Below, piece after piece: positions 16,824-25,142 of a stretch of DNA of 64,000 bases. The position numbers and the translations under genes are program-made. Each line of letters opens with the position of its first letter. The first letter of the stretch is position 1. A model generated the notes under the pieces. That model did not search any database and was not told the DNA's origin. It saw nothing but the letters and a program-made list of their open reading frames with translations. Source of the stretch: SHLQ01 sp033344795 (GTDB lineage Bacteria > Actinomycetota > Acidimicrobiia > Acidimicrobiales > SHLQ01); NCBI GenBank assembly GCA_033344795.1, contig JAWPMS010000001.1, positions 3,224,001-3,288,000 on the forward strand, given 5' to 3'.

Positions 16824-17626
16824 GCAACGACATGGCCTCTACGACTCGAGCGGTGTCCGTTCGGAACCTCGCCGTACATCGCGGCGACCGGCTGGCGCTC
16901 ACCGACATCGATATCGATCTGTGCCCAGGCGAGACGCTCGCGATCCTCGGAGCCAACGGCTCAGGCAAGTCCACCCTCCTACAGGCCATCACTGGACTGG
17001 TTTCAATTTCGAGCGGATCGGTGGACTGCCACCGAAGGTCCACCGCACTGGTTCTGCAGGCAACCGATGTTGATCGCAGTTTGCCAATATCCGTCCGTGA
17101 AGCGGTTCGCCTTGCTCGCTATGCAAATCTGGGCTTGTTCCGCCGCTTCTCACAAGCGGACTTCGAGGCAGTAGATCACGCCATGGCAAGGATGGCAGTC
17201 GGGCATCTGGCCGAGCGTCAGCTCCACGAACTTTCCGGCGGGCAACGTCAACGGGTTCTGGTAGCCCAGGGCCTGGCTCAGCAAGCGGACATACTGCTAC
17301 TCGACGAACCGGCCTCTGGTCTTGACGCAGAGTCCCGGCAGCTCATTCTTGATGCGATCGCCGAAGAGCGTGAGGCCGCCCGCACCGTGGTCATGGCCAC
17401 GCACAGCCTCGACGATGCGCGGCGCTGTGACCGCGTGCTTCTTCTCGCGACCCGAGCCATCGCTTTTGGGTCACCATCCGAGGTCATCCAGGACTCCGTG
17501 CTCGACATGAAGATGCTCGACATGAAGATGCTCGACATCGATGCGTTCGACGTGTGCCGACCGTCGGATCTCGAGATACTTGATCCTCCTGTTGGGCGAT
17601 TCGTCCGCCGCCCCACTCGCGGCTGA
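16820..17626 (+). CDS. metal ABC transporter ATP-binding protein
   Basis: A 268-residue ABC ATPase with Walker A GANGSGKST, Q-loop LVLQATDVD, signature LSGGQRQR, Walker B ILLLDEPASGLD and H-loop ATHSLDD. It energises the zinc or manganese permease encoded divergently. ATG 16820 overlaps the regulator stop as ATGA; a GTG five codons earlier is also open but less likely. The C-terminal tail after the ATPase core is unusual: it contains two exact copies of a 15-base unit, giving LDMKM LDMKM LDI, then a short arginine-rich end. These tails are variable in the family and may affect pairing with the permease. Confidence 0.9.
   Translation: MSNDMASTTRAVSVRNLAVHRGDRLALTDIDIDLCPGETLAILGANGSGKSTLLQAITGLVSISSGSVDCHRRSTALVLQATDVDRSLPISVREAVRLARYANLGLFRRFSQADFEAVDHAMARMAVGHLAERQLHELSGGQRQRVLVAQGLAQQADILLLDEPASGLDAESRQLILDAIAEEREAARTVVMATHSLDDARRCDRVLLLATRAIAFGSPSEVIQDSVLDMKMLDMKMLDIDAFDVCRPSDLEILDPPVGRFVRRPTRG
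17501..17530 (+). repeat. 15-bp tandem repeat inside the ABC ATPase gene
   Basis: Two perfect copies of CTCGACATGAAGATG followed by a partial third (CTCGACAT). Being a multiple of three it keeps frame and repeats the peptide LDMKM. It is a likely site of slippage-driven length change. Confidence 0.9.
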
Positions 17627-17793
17627 GGTCGGCCTGTCGAAACCACGCGCGATATCACCCTCGCGCCCGACCACCGCCTCTTTGCGGCGCACAGGGTTTT
17701 CGAGGGTCACTCACAGAAGACTCTCAAGTTGCTTCGCAATAGTCAGTGCAGGAACGGCACGACTACGGCACCAGGGCCGATTTAGGAGCGATC

Positions 17794-18606
17794 ATGAGTA
17801 CGACACCTTCGGAACAACAGGGCCGCAGCCGGCCGATCAAGCTGTTTGTCGGCGCGCTCGTGGTTGGTGTCCTATTTGCTGGAGTGGGTCTGTGGTGGGC
17901 TTTGCGTGAGGACGCCCCCGCCGATGTCAGCCTTGGCGCGGCCATCGAAAGTATCGAGGGCACGGCGGACTCTGATGAGACGGGAGCGGATGAGAACATC
18001 GCAACAGGCATCGATGAGACGGACACCACTGCGGTTGGGGCGATCGCGGGAACATGGACTGTCGACACCGAGAGCGGTGACTTCGACTACGAGAGCGCGA
18101 CAGGTTCGTTCGTGGGATTCCGTATTGAAGAGGAGCTGAGAGGTATCGGTTCGACGACGGCAGTCGGACGGACGGGTGATGTCACCGGCACGATGGTCAT
18201 CGAAGGCTCGACCGTCACGGAGGCAAGCTTCGACATCGACATGACGACCATCACGACCAACAGCTCGATGCGAGATGACAACGTGCAAGACGCGCTCGAG
18301 ACGGGCGAGTTTCCCTCGGCATCGTTCGTCATGACACAGCCCATGGAACTCGACGAACGTGCAGAGTTTGGTGAGGCCGTCACAAGCACGGCGGTGGGGG
18401 ACCTGACCGTCCACGGAGTCACCAACCAGATCAGCTTTGCCATGGAGGCCCAGCTCGTGGACGGAGTTGTGATCGCAGTCGGGTCGACCGAGATCACATT
18501 TTCCGACTACGACGTTGAGGTGCCGAACGGCGGACCGGTGATTTCCGTCGACGACTTTGGGATCCTCGAGCTCCAGTTCTTGCTGGCCCAAACTGCGAAC
18601 GCCTAG
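17794..18606 (+). CDS. YceI family protein with N-terminal membrane anchor
   Basis: A 270-residue protein. A hydrophobic helix LFVGALVVGVLFAGVGLWWAL (about 17-37) anchors it, an acidic Ala, Asp and Glu-rich linker follows to about residue 80, and then a YceI beta-barrel domain: GTWTVDTESGDFDYESATG, GDVTGTMVIEGSTV, DNVQDALETGEFPSASFVM and GDLTVHGVTNQISFAM. YceI proteins are lipocalin-like and bind isoprenoid quinone-like ligands. ATG 17794 has AGGAG six bases before it. It has its own short upstream region of about 165 bases and ends convergent with the next minus-strand gene. Confidence 0.9.
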   Translation: MSTTPSEQQGRSRPIKLFVGALVVGVLFAGVGLWWALREDAPADVSLGAAIESIEGTADSDETGADENIATGIDETDTTAVGAIAGTWTVDTESGDFDYESATGSFVGFRIEEELRGIGSTTAVGRTGDVTGTMVIEGSTVTEASFDIDMTTITTNSSMRDDNVQDALETGEFPSASFVMTQPMELDERAEFGEAVTSTAVGDLTVHGVTNQISFAMEAQLVDGVVIAVGSTEITFSDYDVEVPNGGPVISVDDFGILELQFLLAQTANA

Positions 18607-18682
18607 CGCCATCGAAAGCTCTGCACGGCTCACCCTTCGAACACTCATCCGGTTGTCCAATAGGGAACGTCGCAAGCGTTGG

Positions 18683-19273
18683 CTAGTCGTACATCATCGA
18701 CCGCAGAGTGCTTGGGTCGTAGTGCGTGAATGCCTTTGCCTGCTCGTAGTAGGGCGTCAACTGTTCCGCCAGCTCCGGCTCGTCGAGTTCGCCCGTCACG
18801 ACCGCCCTCGTCAAGACGCCGAAGTCCACGGAGTTGACGATGAAGCACTCGCCATCGACGGTGATCTCAGGGATCAGCTGCTCCGACAGGAGAGTGAGAT
18901 CGACGACGATCGGCGTGTCACCTTTGAAGCGTCGCACCACTCCGGTCGGGCGGAGCGAGCGGAACCGGTCGCGGCCCATCAGCACGCGCTCGCCCGATCG
19001 GGTGAACGCAAGCACAAAGCTCACCTCGTCATGGTCGGCTGAAATCATCTCGTTGACGGAGCGCTTCACGCCGCGAACCATCGGCACTATCGGAAAGCCG
19101 CCAGCGGGAAAGGGTGATACGGGCCCGCCTGGGCTCGTCTCGGACCGGTCAGCAGCATCGCCGGTGGGTCTCGCTGATCCGGGTTCACATGTTCGGACGC
19201 GCACTGCGAGTGCGACTTCTTCGTCCAGGTGAACCGCCGCCCGTGTCGTCAGTTTCTGGGTAGGTGGAGTCAT
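18683..19273 (-). CDS. conserved hypothetical protein
   Basis: A 196-residue protein that I do not recognise. The first 60 residues are low-complexity and rich in Gly, Pro, Ser and Thr. The remainder reads as a compact alpha/beta domain, with EVSFVLAFTRSGERVLMGRD, DTPIVVDLTLLSEQLIPEI and DGECFIVNSVDFGVLTRAV segments; the GRDRFRSLRPTGVVRRFKGD stretch is strongly basic. No catalytic motif, signal peptide or membrane helix is visible. The ATG at 19273 is the best start, though no strong ribosome binding site precedes it, and an internal start at MVRGVKRS cannot be excluded. Longer upstream extension is antisense-like. Confidence 0.55.
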   Translation of the reverse strand: MTPPTQKLTTRAAVHLDEEVALAVRVRTCEPGSARPTGDAADRSETSPGGPVSPFPAGGFPIVPMVRGVKRSVNEMISADHDEVSFVLAFTRSGERVLMGRDRFRSLRPTGVVRRFKGDTPIVVDLTLLSEQLIPEITVDGECFIVNSVDFGVLTRAVVTGELDEPELAEQLTPYYEQAKAFTHYDPSTLRSMMYD

Positions 19274-19332
19274 GACGTCATTCTTACAACACGCTGAGCC
19301 GGAGGCAGAGGCGAAGGTCCCCGGCACTGTGG

Positions 19333-20289
19333 TCACGCACCTTCGAGCTGGATTGGAAACTCGACGATGTTGATCTGCGACCCATCCCGAGCTGATGTGT
19401 CGAAGACGATCAACGAGCCGCGACCCGCTGTCTCCGCGTCGAGGATTCCGGTGACCTCGTACGTTCCCCACGTTCCGCTGCCATCGGTTGCAATGGTGAC
19501 CCCCTCGCCGATGATGCGGCCGTCTGCGTCCGTGACGACCCACTCGACATTGGCTTCGAAGGTATTCGATTCCCCCGTGATGGCGTCTCCGCTTTGGAAC
19601 GACGATCCGGGATAGGGGCGCTCGACCAAGATCAGAGCCCGAATCGATTCGAAGTCATCGCGGCCAAGGGGATTCGATACGTCGATTCCGTGCGATCCCA
19701 GGGTGTGCCTGTCCGTTCCATCGATTCGGAATGAGACTGCGTCGACGCCTTCGAACTGGGTCAAGGTGAACATCACCTGACCGATTCGAATGAACTCGTC
19801 CAGCGATCCGCTGCTCTGTTCGAACTCGGCCGAAAGGTCGACGAGGGCGAGACGATCAGAGATGGTGAGATCTATCAGCGTCGTCTCCGCCGGGATCGAC
19901 GTGAACATCCCGATCTCGGTTTCCAACTCGTTTGGACCGTCCAAGAGAGCCTCGAGCGCGGCGGTAGCGGGTGACGCGGTTTCGACCACGCGTCCTCCAG
20001 CGAGTAGTCGTTCAGGGGTTCCGGTGGGGTTCGACACCGTTCCTCCCCAGTAGACGTTGACCACGAGCGACGGTGGCGGCGCAACGGTCAGAGTCGTTGG
20101 TGCGGTTGTCTCGGGCGCTGCGGAAGCAGTGTGCAGCGTTGTCGTTGTGGACGTGTTGGGGGTCGTCGACGTCGAGGCGGTGTTGGTGGCGTTGCTCGTT
20201 CCGCACGACAGCACCGCCGCTGCAAACACGGTCAACAGAAAAGCCCGCCAGTGGAAACTCGTCGTGCACCGTCTCCTTCGAGTCGCCAT
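19333..20289 (-). CDS. GerMN/Gmad2 domain lipoprotein
   Basis: A 318-residue lipoprotein: a signal helix ends in VLSC (Cys about 29), then a Thr and Ser-rich spacer to about residue 70. The GerMN domain (about 75-210) shows VNVYWGGTV, ATAALEALLDGPNELE and LALVDLSAEFEQSSGSLDEF. The C-terminal Gmad2 immunoglobulin-like domain shows PYPGSSFQSGDAITGESNTFEANVEW (in parts) and GTWGTYEVTGILDAE. In non-sporulating actinobacteria such proteins sit outside the membrane with unknown envelope roles. Position 60 bases upstream of the preceding hypothetical gene on the same strand suggests co-transcription. Confidence 0.85.
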   Translation of the reverse strand: MATRRRRCTTSFHWRAFLLTVFAAAVLSCGTSNATNTASTSTTPNTSTTTTLHTASAAPETTAPTTLTVAPPPSLVVNVYWGGTVSNPTGTPERLLAGGRVVETASPATAALEALLDGPNELETEIGMFTSIPAETTLIDLTISDRLALVDLSAEFEQSSGSLDEFIRIGQVMFTLTQFEGVDAVSFRIDGTDRHTLGSHGIDVSNPLGRDDFESIRALILVERPYPGSSFQSGDAITGESNTFEANVEWVVTDADGRIIGEGVTIATDGSGTWGTYEVTGILDAETAGRGSLIVFDTSARDGSQINIVEFPIQLEGA

Positions 20290-20301
20290 GAAGCTGAGCC
20301 G

Positions 20302-20583
20302 TCAGTAGCTCTTGGCGTCAGGTGTGCCTTGCCGTCGCATTTCGGCTTGGATGTCGTCCTCGGTGTTCGGGCGCTGAAAATAGACTGCGGAGGCGTGGGC
20401 TGCCAGGCCGATCGCCCAGCCGGCGATCGGCCAGATCGGCCAGAAGTAGCCGGCGCCAGTGGCGGCCCATATCACGATCAGCAGCGCATTGACGGCGAGA
20501 TAGACGGACAGGTGAAACCGGAACTCTCGTTTGGCCCCGAGTCGTTTGATGGCCGCTTCGCGGCGGTCGTCGATGGTGGGCAT
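20302..20583 (-). CDS. 2TM domain-containing protein
   Basis: A 93-residue protein with a charged N-terminal helix (DDRREAAIKRLGAKREF), then two membrane helices, FHLSVYLAVNALLIVIWAA and FWPIWPIAGWAIGLAAHASAV, joined by a short Trp- and Pro-rich turn, and an acidic C-terminal tail. This is the 2TM domain pattern often found alone or attached to histidine kinases. The function of single-domain forms is not known. It lies 12 bases before the GerMN lipoprotein gene on the same strand. About 200 bases separate it from the selenoprotein gene, with no further gene visible. Confidence 0.85.
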   Translation of the reverse strand: MPTIDDRREAAIKRLGAKREFRFHLSVYLAVNALLIVIWAATGAGYFWPIWPIAGWAIGLAAHASAVYFQRPNTEDDIQAEMRRQGTPDAKSY

Positions 20584-20791
20584 GTGCTCCTCACTTTCGT
20601 CTTTGGCGCTACCGCGATGGAAGACATGGCGCTGGCGAGGGCCAGGTCGACACCAGGTCGCGCGGTCTTCGTTCAGTCTTTTCCGAAGAAGCGAACGGAC
20701 GTAGAGCCAGAGGTCCTGTCTGGTGCCAGACCTGTTGGCGCCTAGGAGCAGATCTGACCGATAGCTGCTGATCGTCCGCTCAACCGATGGT

Positions 20792-22564
20792 TCATCCGGG
20801 GGAAGTGCAGTCTGCTCCGATGTTGCATACGAGGTCGCTGGCGGGTGTGTGGTCGATTCGTTTGGCCGTCCACCACCCGTGGGGGCCGTCGTTGCTGAAG
20901 GCGTAGGCGTTTGCGCGGTTGGGATCGCCTGCGACGGCGACGAGCAGGCGTTCGGGCCGGGTCACGATCGGAACCAGCCTCTCCGGGTCATCCGACTCGG
21001 CGAAGACGGACGGGAGCGCTCCTTCGGCCACCAAGTCGGTGAGTGTGCGGTGGCCTGCGGTGAGGTTGGTCCAGTCGCCGACGAAGCGTTCGAACGCTCG
21101 GGCCGACAGACGCGCCTGCGCGAAAAGGGCGGCCTGAACTTGGGCGAGCCCCCAGCCCGCATTCACATATGTCTGCGCAAGGAGGGGCGAGAGTACAAGA
21201 AGTGGCTGGAACTGGTCGGACCCGAGCCCGTGTACGTGCGTGAGGTCCCAAGCCGAAACCCGGGCGAGTCCGTCGGCGAGATACGGAGTGATTTCCTCGG
21301 GGGTTGCGCCGAACACGCTGCCGAGAAGAAGCCCGCTGTTCATGCGCGCCATCGAGACGACGTCGTCACTCCAGTGAAAGCCGAGTTGTTCGGCCACCGA
21401 GGGCCACTCGACCGTCCCGGCCATCGAGCGCAGGTGGGCATGGTCCTCTGTGAGTACGGGCCGTGCCGGGTTGCCGAACGTCGCCTTGTCGTGCTCGTCG
21501 CTGGTGAAGCCGCACACGTTGCGTAGGTAGAGGCGGAGCCAGCGCCCAACACTGGTGTTTGCGTGGCGCCCTTCTCGTTGTGCCCCCGGACCCGCGTTGA
21601 AGCCGAGCGCTTCGGAGTTCGGTCCGTCGAGGACGATCAGGGCGTCGGCGCCAGTCGTGTTCCCGGAGTGCTCGGATCCATAGCTCGGATCGGCGAGGAT
21701 CTCGGCGAGCGAGATGAGGATCGGAAGGTGTTCTGGCCGACAGCCAGCCATGACCGCGTTGACGGCGATCGACCAGATGGTCAGATCACGGCCAGACGAT
21801 GGAGACACCCCAAGGCTCTTCCAGGGGTCGTGGCCAGAACCAGCGAGAAACCGTTCGATTCGCTCCACCGTTGGGGGGATGATCGAGTTGCCATCGCTCC
21901 ATCCCATCGAGATGAAGTGGTCGTTGATCTCGTCGATCGACCCACTGACAGCGATCTCGAGAGCGGCGGGTTCAGCGCTCTGCGCGACGTCGACCATCTC
22001 CTCGGTCGTGAGGCCGGCGATGATGTCCTCCACGGTGGTCTGCACGAAGTGTGCGGTCATCTCTTCGGCCGACTGGGCGTCGACGTGGCCGATGGTGACC
22101 GCGAGCGGCAGGCCGTCGTAGCCCATGCCTCGAGCGGTCGCGGCTGCCTGGCCTGCAAACCCCTCGCAGATGATGGAGACCGATGGGATGTCGGCTGACT
22201 CAGCAGCGATGGATGCCCGCATCACGGCGGGCGTACAACTGCCTCAACATCCCATGCCGGAGACCACGGCATCGACTCCGCGCGATCGCAAATCATCGGG
22301 AAGCCGACCGATGCGCTCCTTTTCGTCGGCGCCGTGGAGGTTGCCGAACTCGGTGTACGGAACGATCTCGACCTCGTCGAATCGTGCTTCGAGCTGCTCG
22401 GCCAGGATGGGAAAGAGCTCGTCTCCGCGAAACAGGTAGTCCCACAGAAAGGCGACCCGCTTGCCCTTCAGCGTGTCGAGGCGTTCAGCTCGGCGCTGCT
22501 GCTGGATGCCTCTGGGTGATCTGGGCCACACGACGTCGTACGTAGGTTCCATGCTCACAATCAT
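20792..22564 (-). CDS. UGSC family selenoprotein (in-frame UGA as selenocysteine)
   Basis: Two open stretches in the same frame are separated only by TGA at 22244-22246: 106 codons ending SGMGC, then GSCTPAVMRAS and about 480 more. Reading TGA as selenocysteine gives GMGC-U-GSCTPAVMRA, the exact signature of the UGSC (seleno)protein family, with C106, U107 and C110 as a redox group. The product is 590 residues. The N-terminal part contains LDTLKGKRVAFLWDYLFRGDE and a GMGYDGLPLAVTIGHVDAQS region after the motif; the long C-terminal part is poorly characterised. A hairpin fitting the bacterial SECIS model follows the UGA. The start ATG 22564 is likely; MEPT at 22552 is possible. Selenium biosynthesis genes are not in the window. 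A divergent Lrp-type regulator may control it. Function: probable thiol or selenol oxidoreductase, unproven. Confidence 0.85.
22215..22246 (-). promoter_or_regulatory. bSECIS-like element after the UGA codon
   Basis: In the mRNA sense, UGA is followed by 11 bases, then GCCCGC, a six-base loop CGUGAU and GCGGGC: a perfect six-pair GC stem. The loop begins 18 bases after the UGA and has G at its second position, matching the published bacterial SECIS rules (16-37 bases spacing, G within the first two loop bases). It should recruit SelB. Confidence 0.78.
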
Positions 22565-22631
22565 CCACCATCGAGAGGGGAGTGCGATTGCGTACTAGCG
22601 GAGTTTGCTCGCTCAGGTAGAATCAGATGCC

Positions 22632-23099
22632 GTGGATAACATCGATCGAGCAATTTTGTATCAACTGCAGAGGAATGGGCGGATCGCGAACAACGAACTC
22701 GCGGATGTGGTGGGATTGAGTCCTTCTCCGTGTCTTCGGCGAGTGCGAAACCTCGAAGCGGCCGGTGCCATATCGGGTTACGTCGCGATTTTGGACCGCG
22801 ACAGCGTCGGTTGCAGCTACGAGCCGATGGTGTGGGTCACCCTCGAGAAGGTCACGAAGGCGTCACTGCTCGAGTTCGAGGCCGCCGTCGAGGGCGTACC
22901 TGAAATCGTCGAGGTCGCGCGAATGATGGGCCAGCCCGACTACCTGGTCCGCGTCGTCACCGCCGATGCCGATCACTTCGAGACGCTGTACATGGATGTC
23001 CTGGCCAACCTCCCGCATGTCGAGAAGCTGGCGTCACAGCTGGCGATGAAGATCATCAAACGAACCACAGAGCTACCGATCCTTTCGGGGAGGAGCTGA
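22632..23099 (+). CDS. Lrp/AsnC family transcriptional regulator
   Basis: A 155-residue regulator. The N-terminal HTH reads DNIDRAILYQLQRNGRIANNELADVV with recognition helix SPSPCLRRVRNLEAAG; the C-terminal RAM ligand-binding domain includes MMGQPDYLVRVVTADADHFETLY and a conserved LP. Start GTG 22632 (VDNIDRAIL) fits the family start; a TTG nine codons earlier is open but adds nothing recognisable. It is divergent from the UGSC selenoprotein gene, with under 70 bases between the starts, so it probably controls that gene and itself, likely in response to an amino acid or thiol compound. Confidence 0.88.
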   Translation: MDNIDRAILYQLQRNGRIANNELADVVGLSPSPCLRRVRNLEAAGAISGYVAILDRDSVGCSYEPMVWVTLEKVTKASLLEFEAAVEGVPEIVEVARMMGQPDYLVRVVTADADHFETLYMDVLANLPHVEKLASQLAMKIIKRTTELPILSGRS

Positions 23100-23120
23100 A
23101 AACTCCGCCCTGTTAGCGGC

Positions 23121-23399
23121 CTACGGCAATCGAAGTGGGAAGAGTTCTGCTTGGTCGACCGGCATGATGTTGTTGCGGTAGAGGTTCACTGCTGCCCGGA
23201 AAACACTGAACGCGAGAAAGCCGAGAAAGGCGAAGCGTGCGGACACGATCCCGACGATCGCGAGGGCGATTGGCAGCCACCACACGGCGTTGTACGCGAT
23301 GAGCGAAAACTTGCGAGTGCCGCTCAGCACCGGTGGCGGACCTGATCCATCCCTGCGTCGAAGCCATGCGAACCGCACGGCGGAGTGCTGCTCGACCAC
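23121..23399 (-). CDS. small membrane protein, C-terminal half of a split gene
   Basis: A 92-residue frame starting at GTG 23399 with two hydrophobic helices, YNAVWWLPIALAIVGIVSA and FAFLGFLAFSVFRAAVNLY, preceded by a basic segment (VRFAWLRRRDGS). It is in the same frame as the next feature and separated from it only by a TGA codon. The last hydrophobic helix of that feature seems to continue into the first residues here (LVV). It is therefore either the second half of one gene broken by a nonsense codon, or a separately translated product. No family is recognised. Confidence 0.5.
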   Translation of the reverse strand: MVEQHSAVRFAWLRRRDGSGPPPVLSGTRKFSLIAYNAVWWLPIALAIVGIVSARFAFLGFLAFSVFRAAVNLYRNNIMPVDQAELFPLRLP

Positions 23400-23402
23400 G
23401 AG

Positions 23403-23570
23403 TCAATACACCGCGCCGATGACGATCAGCCAGATGAAGGCGTTCCGGTCGGAGAGCAGCGACGTAGAGAGCGCCACCGCCACATATGTCAGTGCCGGAA
23501 GACCCAGGCCAACGACGAGTGTGTTGTTCCAACGCACCGTTAGAAAGCGGTCGCGTGTTGCGTCATTCAT
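23403..23570 (-). CDS. small membrane protein, N-terminal half of a split gene
   Basis: A 55-residue product from ATG 23570 (MNDATRDRFLTVRWNN) with two hydrophobic stretches, TLVVGLGLPALTYVAVALST and AFIWLIVIGAVY, ending at TGA 23403-23405. The second helix is cut short and the frame stays open beyond the TGA for another 93 codons encoding two more helices. One ancestral four-helix protein of about 150 residues is the simplest reading. The gene diverges from the acyl-CoA ligase gene. Function unknown. Confidence 0.5.
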   Translation of the reverse strand: MNDATRDRFLTVRWNNTLVVGLGLPALTYVAVALSTSLLSDRNAFIWLIVIGAVY

Positions 23571-23708
23571 GTTCAGTTCGATCCGTAGGGAGGTTCCCTT
23601 GTGTCGATCATCAGAGAATCGTGGTGTCCTGCCCAAGAGGCCAAGGTCCCGTGGGTAAAGGATTCTGAAACGCATCTACAGTGGGGTCACAATCTTCAAG
23701 GAGTACCG

Positions 23709-25142
23709 GTGAACATTGCGTCGATAGTTGAGACCCATGACGCTGAACGCATTGCCCTCATCGATGGAGACGACACACTTACGTACGGCGAGCTTCAAGC
23801 ATGGGCGGGCTCAATTCGTCAACTTCTCACCGAGCGTGGAATCGGCGATGATGATCGAGTAGCGGTTCCGGCTGGCAACGAGCCGGCCTTCGTCGCCGCC
23901 ACACTCGGCGCCTTGGGCGTCGGAGCGCGGGTCATTCCGATGAAGCCTGCGAACCCGCTGCCTGAGCTCGATCGCAAGCTCGCCTCCATCCGTCCAGCGA
24001 TCATCCTGGTCGGCGAGGAAGCGTCGTGGATGCATGACCATGCGGAAGGCATCGATGCCCCGATGATCGATCTGGCCACCGTGCCAAGGAGTGTTGCCGC
24101 CAGTCCCGAGATCGTCGAGCGCGAAAATGATGACATCGCAATCATGATGCTGACCAGCGGTGTCTCGGGTAATGCGAAGGTGGCCATGCTCAGCCAGGGA
24201 AACCTTGCGTGGGGTCAGGCCGCGGCATGTGAAAACAGCGTCGACGGCTTGGCGTCGGAAGACGTCGCTCTCGCGTCCTTACCGTTCTCGCACATCTTCG
24301 GGCTGAACGTGATCCTGCTCGCAACCCTTCGAATGGGTGGACAGGTCGTGTTGCAACGACGGTTCGAGGTGGATGAAAGCCTGGCGTTGTGCACCAGGCA
24401 CGGCATCACGGTGCTCGCCGGAGCTCCTCCGATGTGGCGGCGCTGGAGCATGATCGATGTCGGCGATGCGTTCGCATGCGTGCGACTGGCGATCTCGGGA
24501 GCAGCCGCGCTGCCGGTCGAAGTGTTCAACGACATGCAACAGCGTCACGGCATCACGATCGAAGAAGGTTATGGCTTGACCGAGACGTCTCCGATCCTCA
24601 CGAGTAGTCGAGGGGATGCGAAGGGTGGATCGGTCGGGCGGCCCGTCGACGGTGTCGATCTCATCTTGGTAGAGGAGGACGGGACGATCGTCGATCCGGG
24701 TGATGCGGGCGAGATCGTCGTGCGTGGTCCTGGCATCTTCCAGGGGTACTTCGACGACCCGGAGGCCACCCAAGAAGTGCTCACCGAGGATGGCTGGTTC
24801 TGGACTGGCGATGTGGGTGTGCTCGACGATGACGGGCGCGTGTACATCGTCGATCGCATCAAGGACATCATCATTGTTTCGGGCTTCAACGTGTATCCCG
24901 CCGAGGTCGAGAACGTGTTGTTGGACCATCCCGACGTTCGGGGCGCTGTGGTTGTGGGAAACCCTCACCTTGATACCGGCGAGACTGTGATTGGTTACGT
25001 CTCTGGCGATGTCGACACGGCGGAGTTGGATCGGCACGCCCGAGCGAACTTGAGCCGGTACAAGTGCCCAACCAAGTACCACCTCGTCGACGACTTGCCG
25101 GTCGCACCGACGGGCAAGAAGATCCGGCGGGAACTCCGATGA
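23709..25142 (+). CDS. AMP-dependent acyl-CoA synthetase/ligase
   Basis: A 477-residue member of the ANL superfamily that activates a carboxylic acid through an acyl-AMP to a CoA thioester. Motifs in order: MLTSGVSGNAKVAMLSQGN (ATP loop), EEGYGLTETSP, GWFWTGDVGVLDDDGRVYIV, DRIKDIIIVSGFNVYPAEVE (hinge) and the catalytic lysine in PTGKKIRRELR at the very end. GTG 23709 has AAGGAG seven bases upstream; the frame is open 36 codons further up but without family similarity. The stop overlaps the ATG of the PlsC-type acyltransferase (ATGA), suggesting that the activated fatty acid feeds lipid acylation. Confidence 0.9.
   Translation: MNIASIVETHDAERIALIDGDDTLTYGELQAWAGSIRQLLTERGIGDDDRVAVPAGNEPAFVAATLGALGVGARVIPMKPANPLPELDRKLASIRPAIILVGEEASWMHDHAEGIDAPMIDLATVPRSVAASPEIVERENDDIAIMMLTSGVSGNAKVAMLSQGNLAWGQAAACENSVDGLASEDVALASLPFSHIFGLNVILLATLRMGGQVVLQRRFEVDESLALCTRHGITVLAGAPPMWRRWSMIDVGDAFACVRLAISGAAALPVEVFNDMQQRHGITIEEGYGLTETSPILTSSRGDAKGGSVGRPVDGVDLILVEEDGTIVDPGDAGEIVVRGPGIFQGYFDDPEATQEVLTEDGWFWTGDVGVLDDDGRVYIVDRIKDIIIVSGFNVYPAEVENVLLDHPDVRGAVVVGNPHLDTGETVIGYVSGDVDTAELDRHARANLSRYKCPTKYHLVDDLPVAPTGKKIRRELR

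Noticed and set aside
20718..20731. GTCTGG-TG-CCAGAC hairpin downstream of the selenoprotein gene
   Set aside because: The two-base loop is too tight for a stable terminator as written and no T-run follows; evidence is too weak to list as a feature.
22244..22246. Pseudogene or frameshift at the UGSC gene
   Set aside because: Both halves are in one frame, the interrupting codon is TGA exactly at the family Sec position, and a SECIS-like hairpin is correctly placed.
23403..23405. Second selenocysteine codon in the small membrane gene
   Set aside because: The following sequence offers only a weak GCAC/GTGC stem with no G in the first two loop bases, and the site is inside a hydrophobic helix without redox context.
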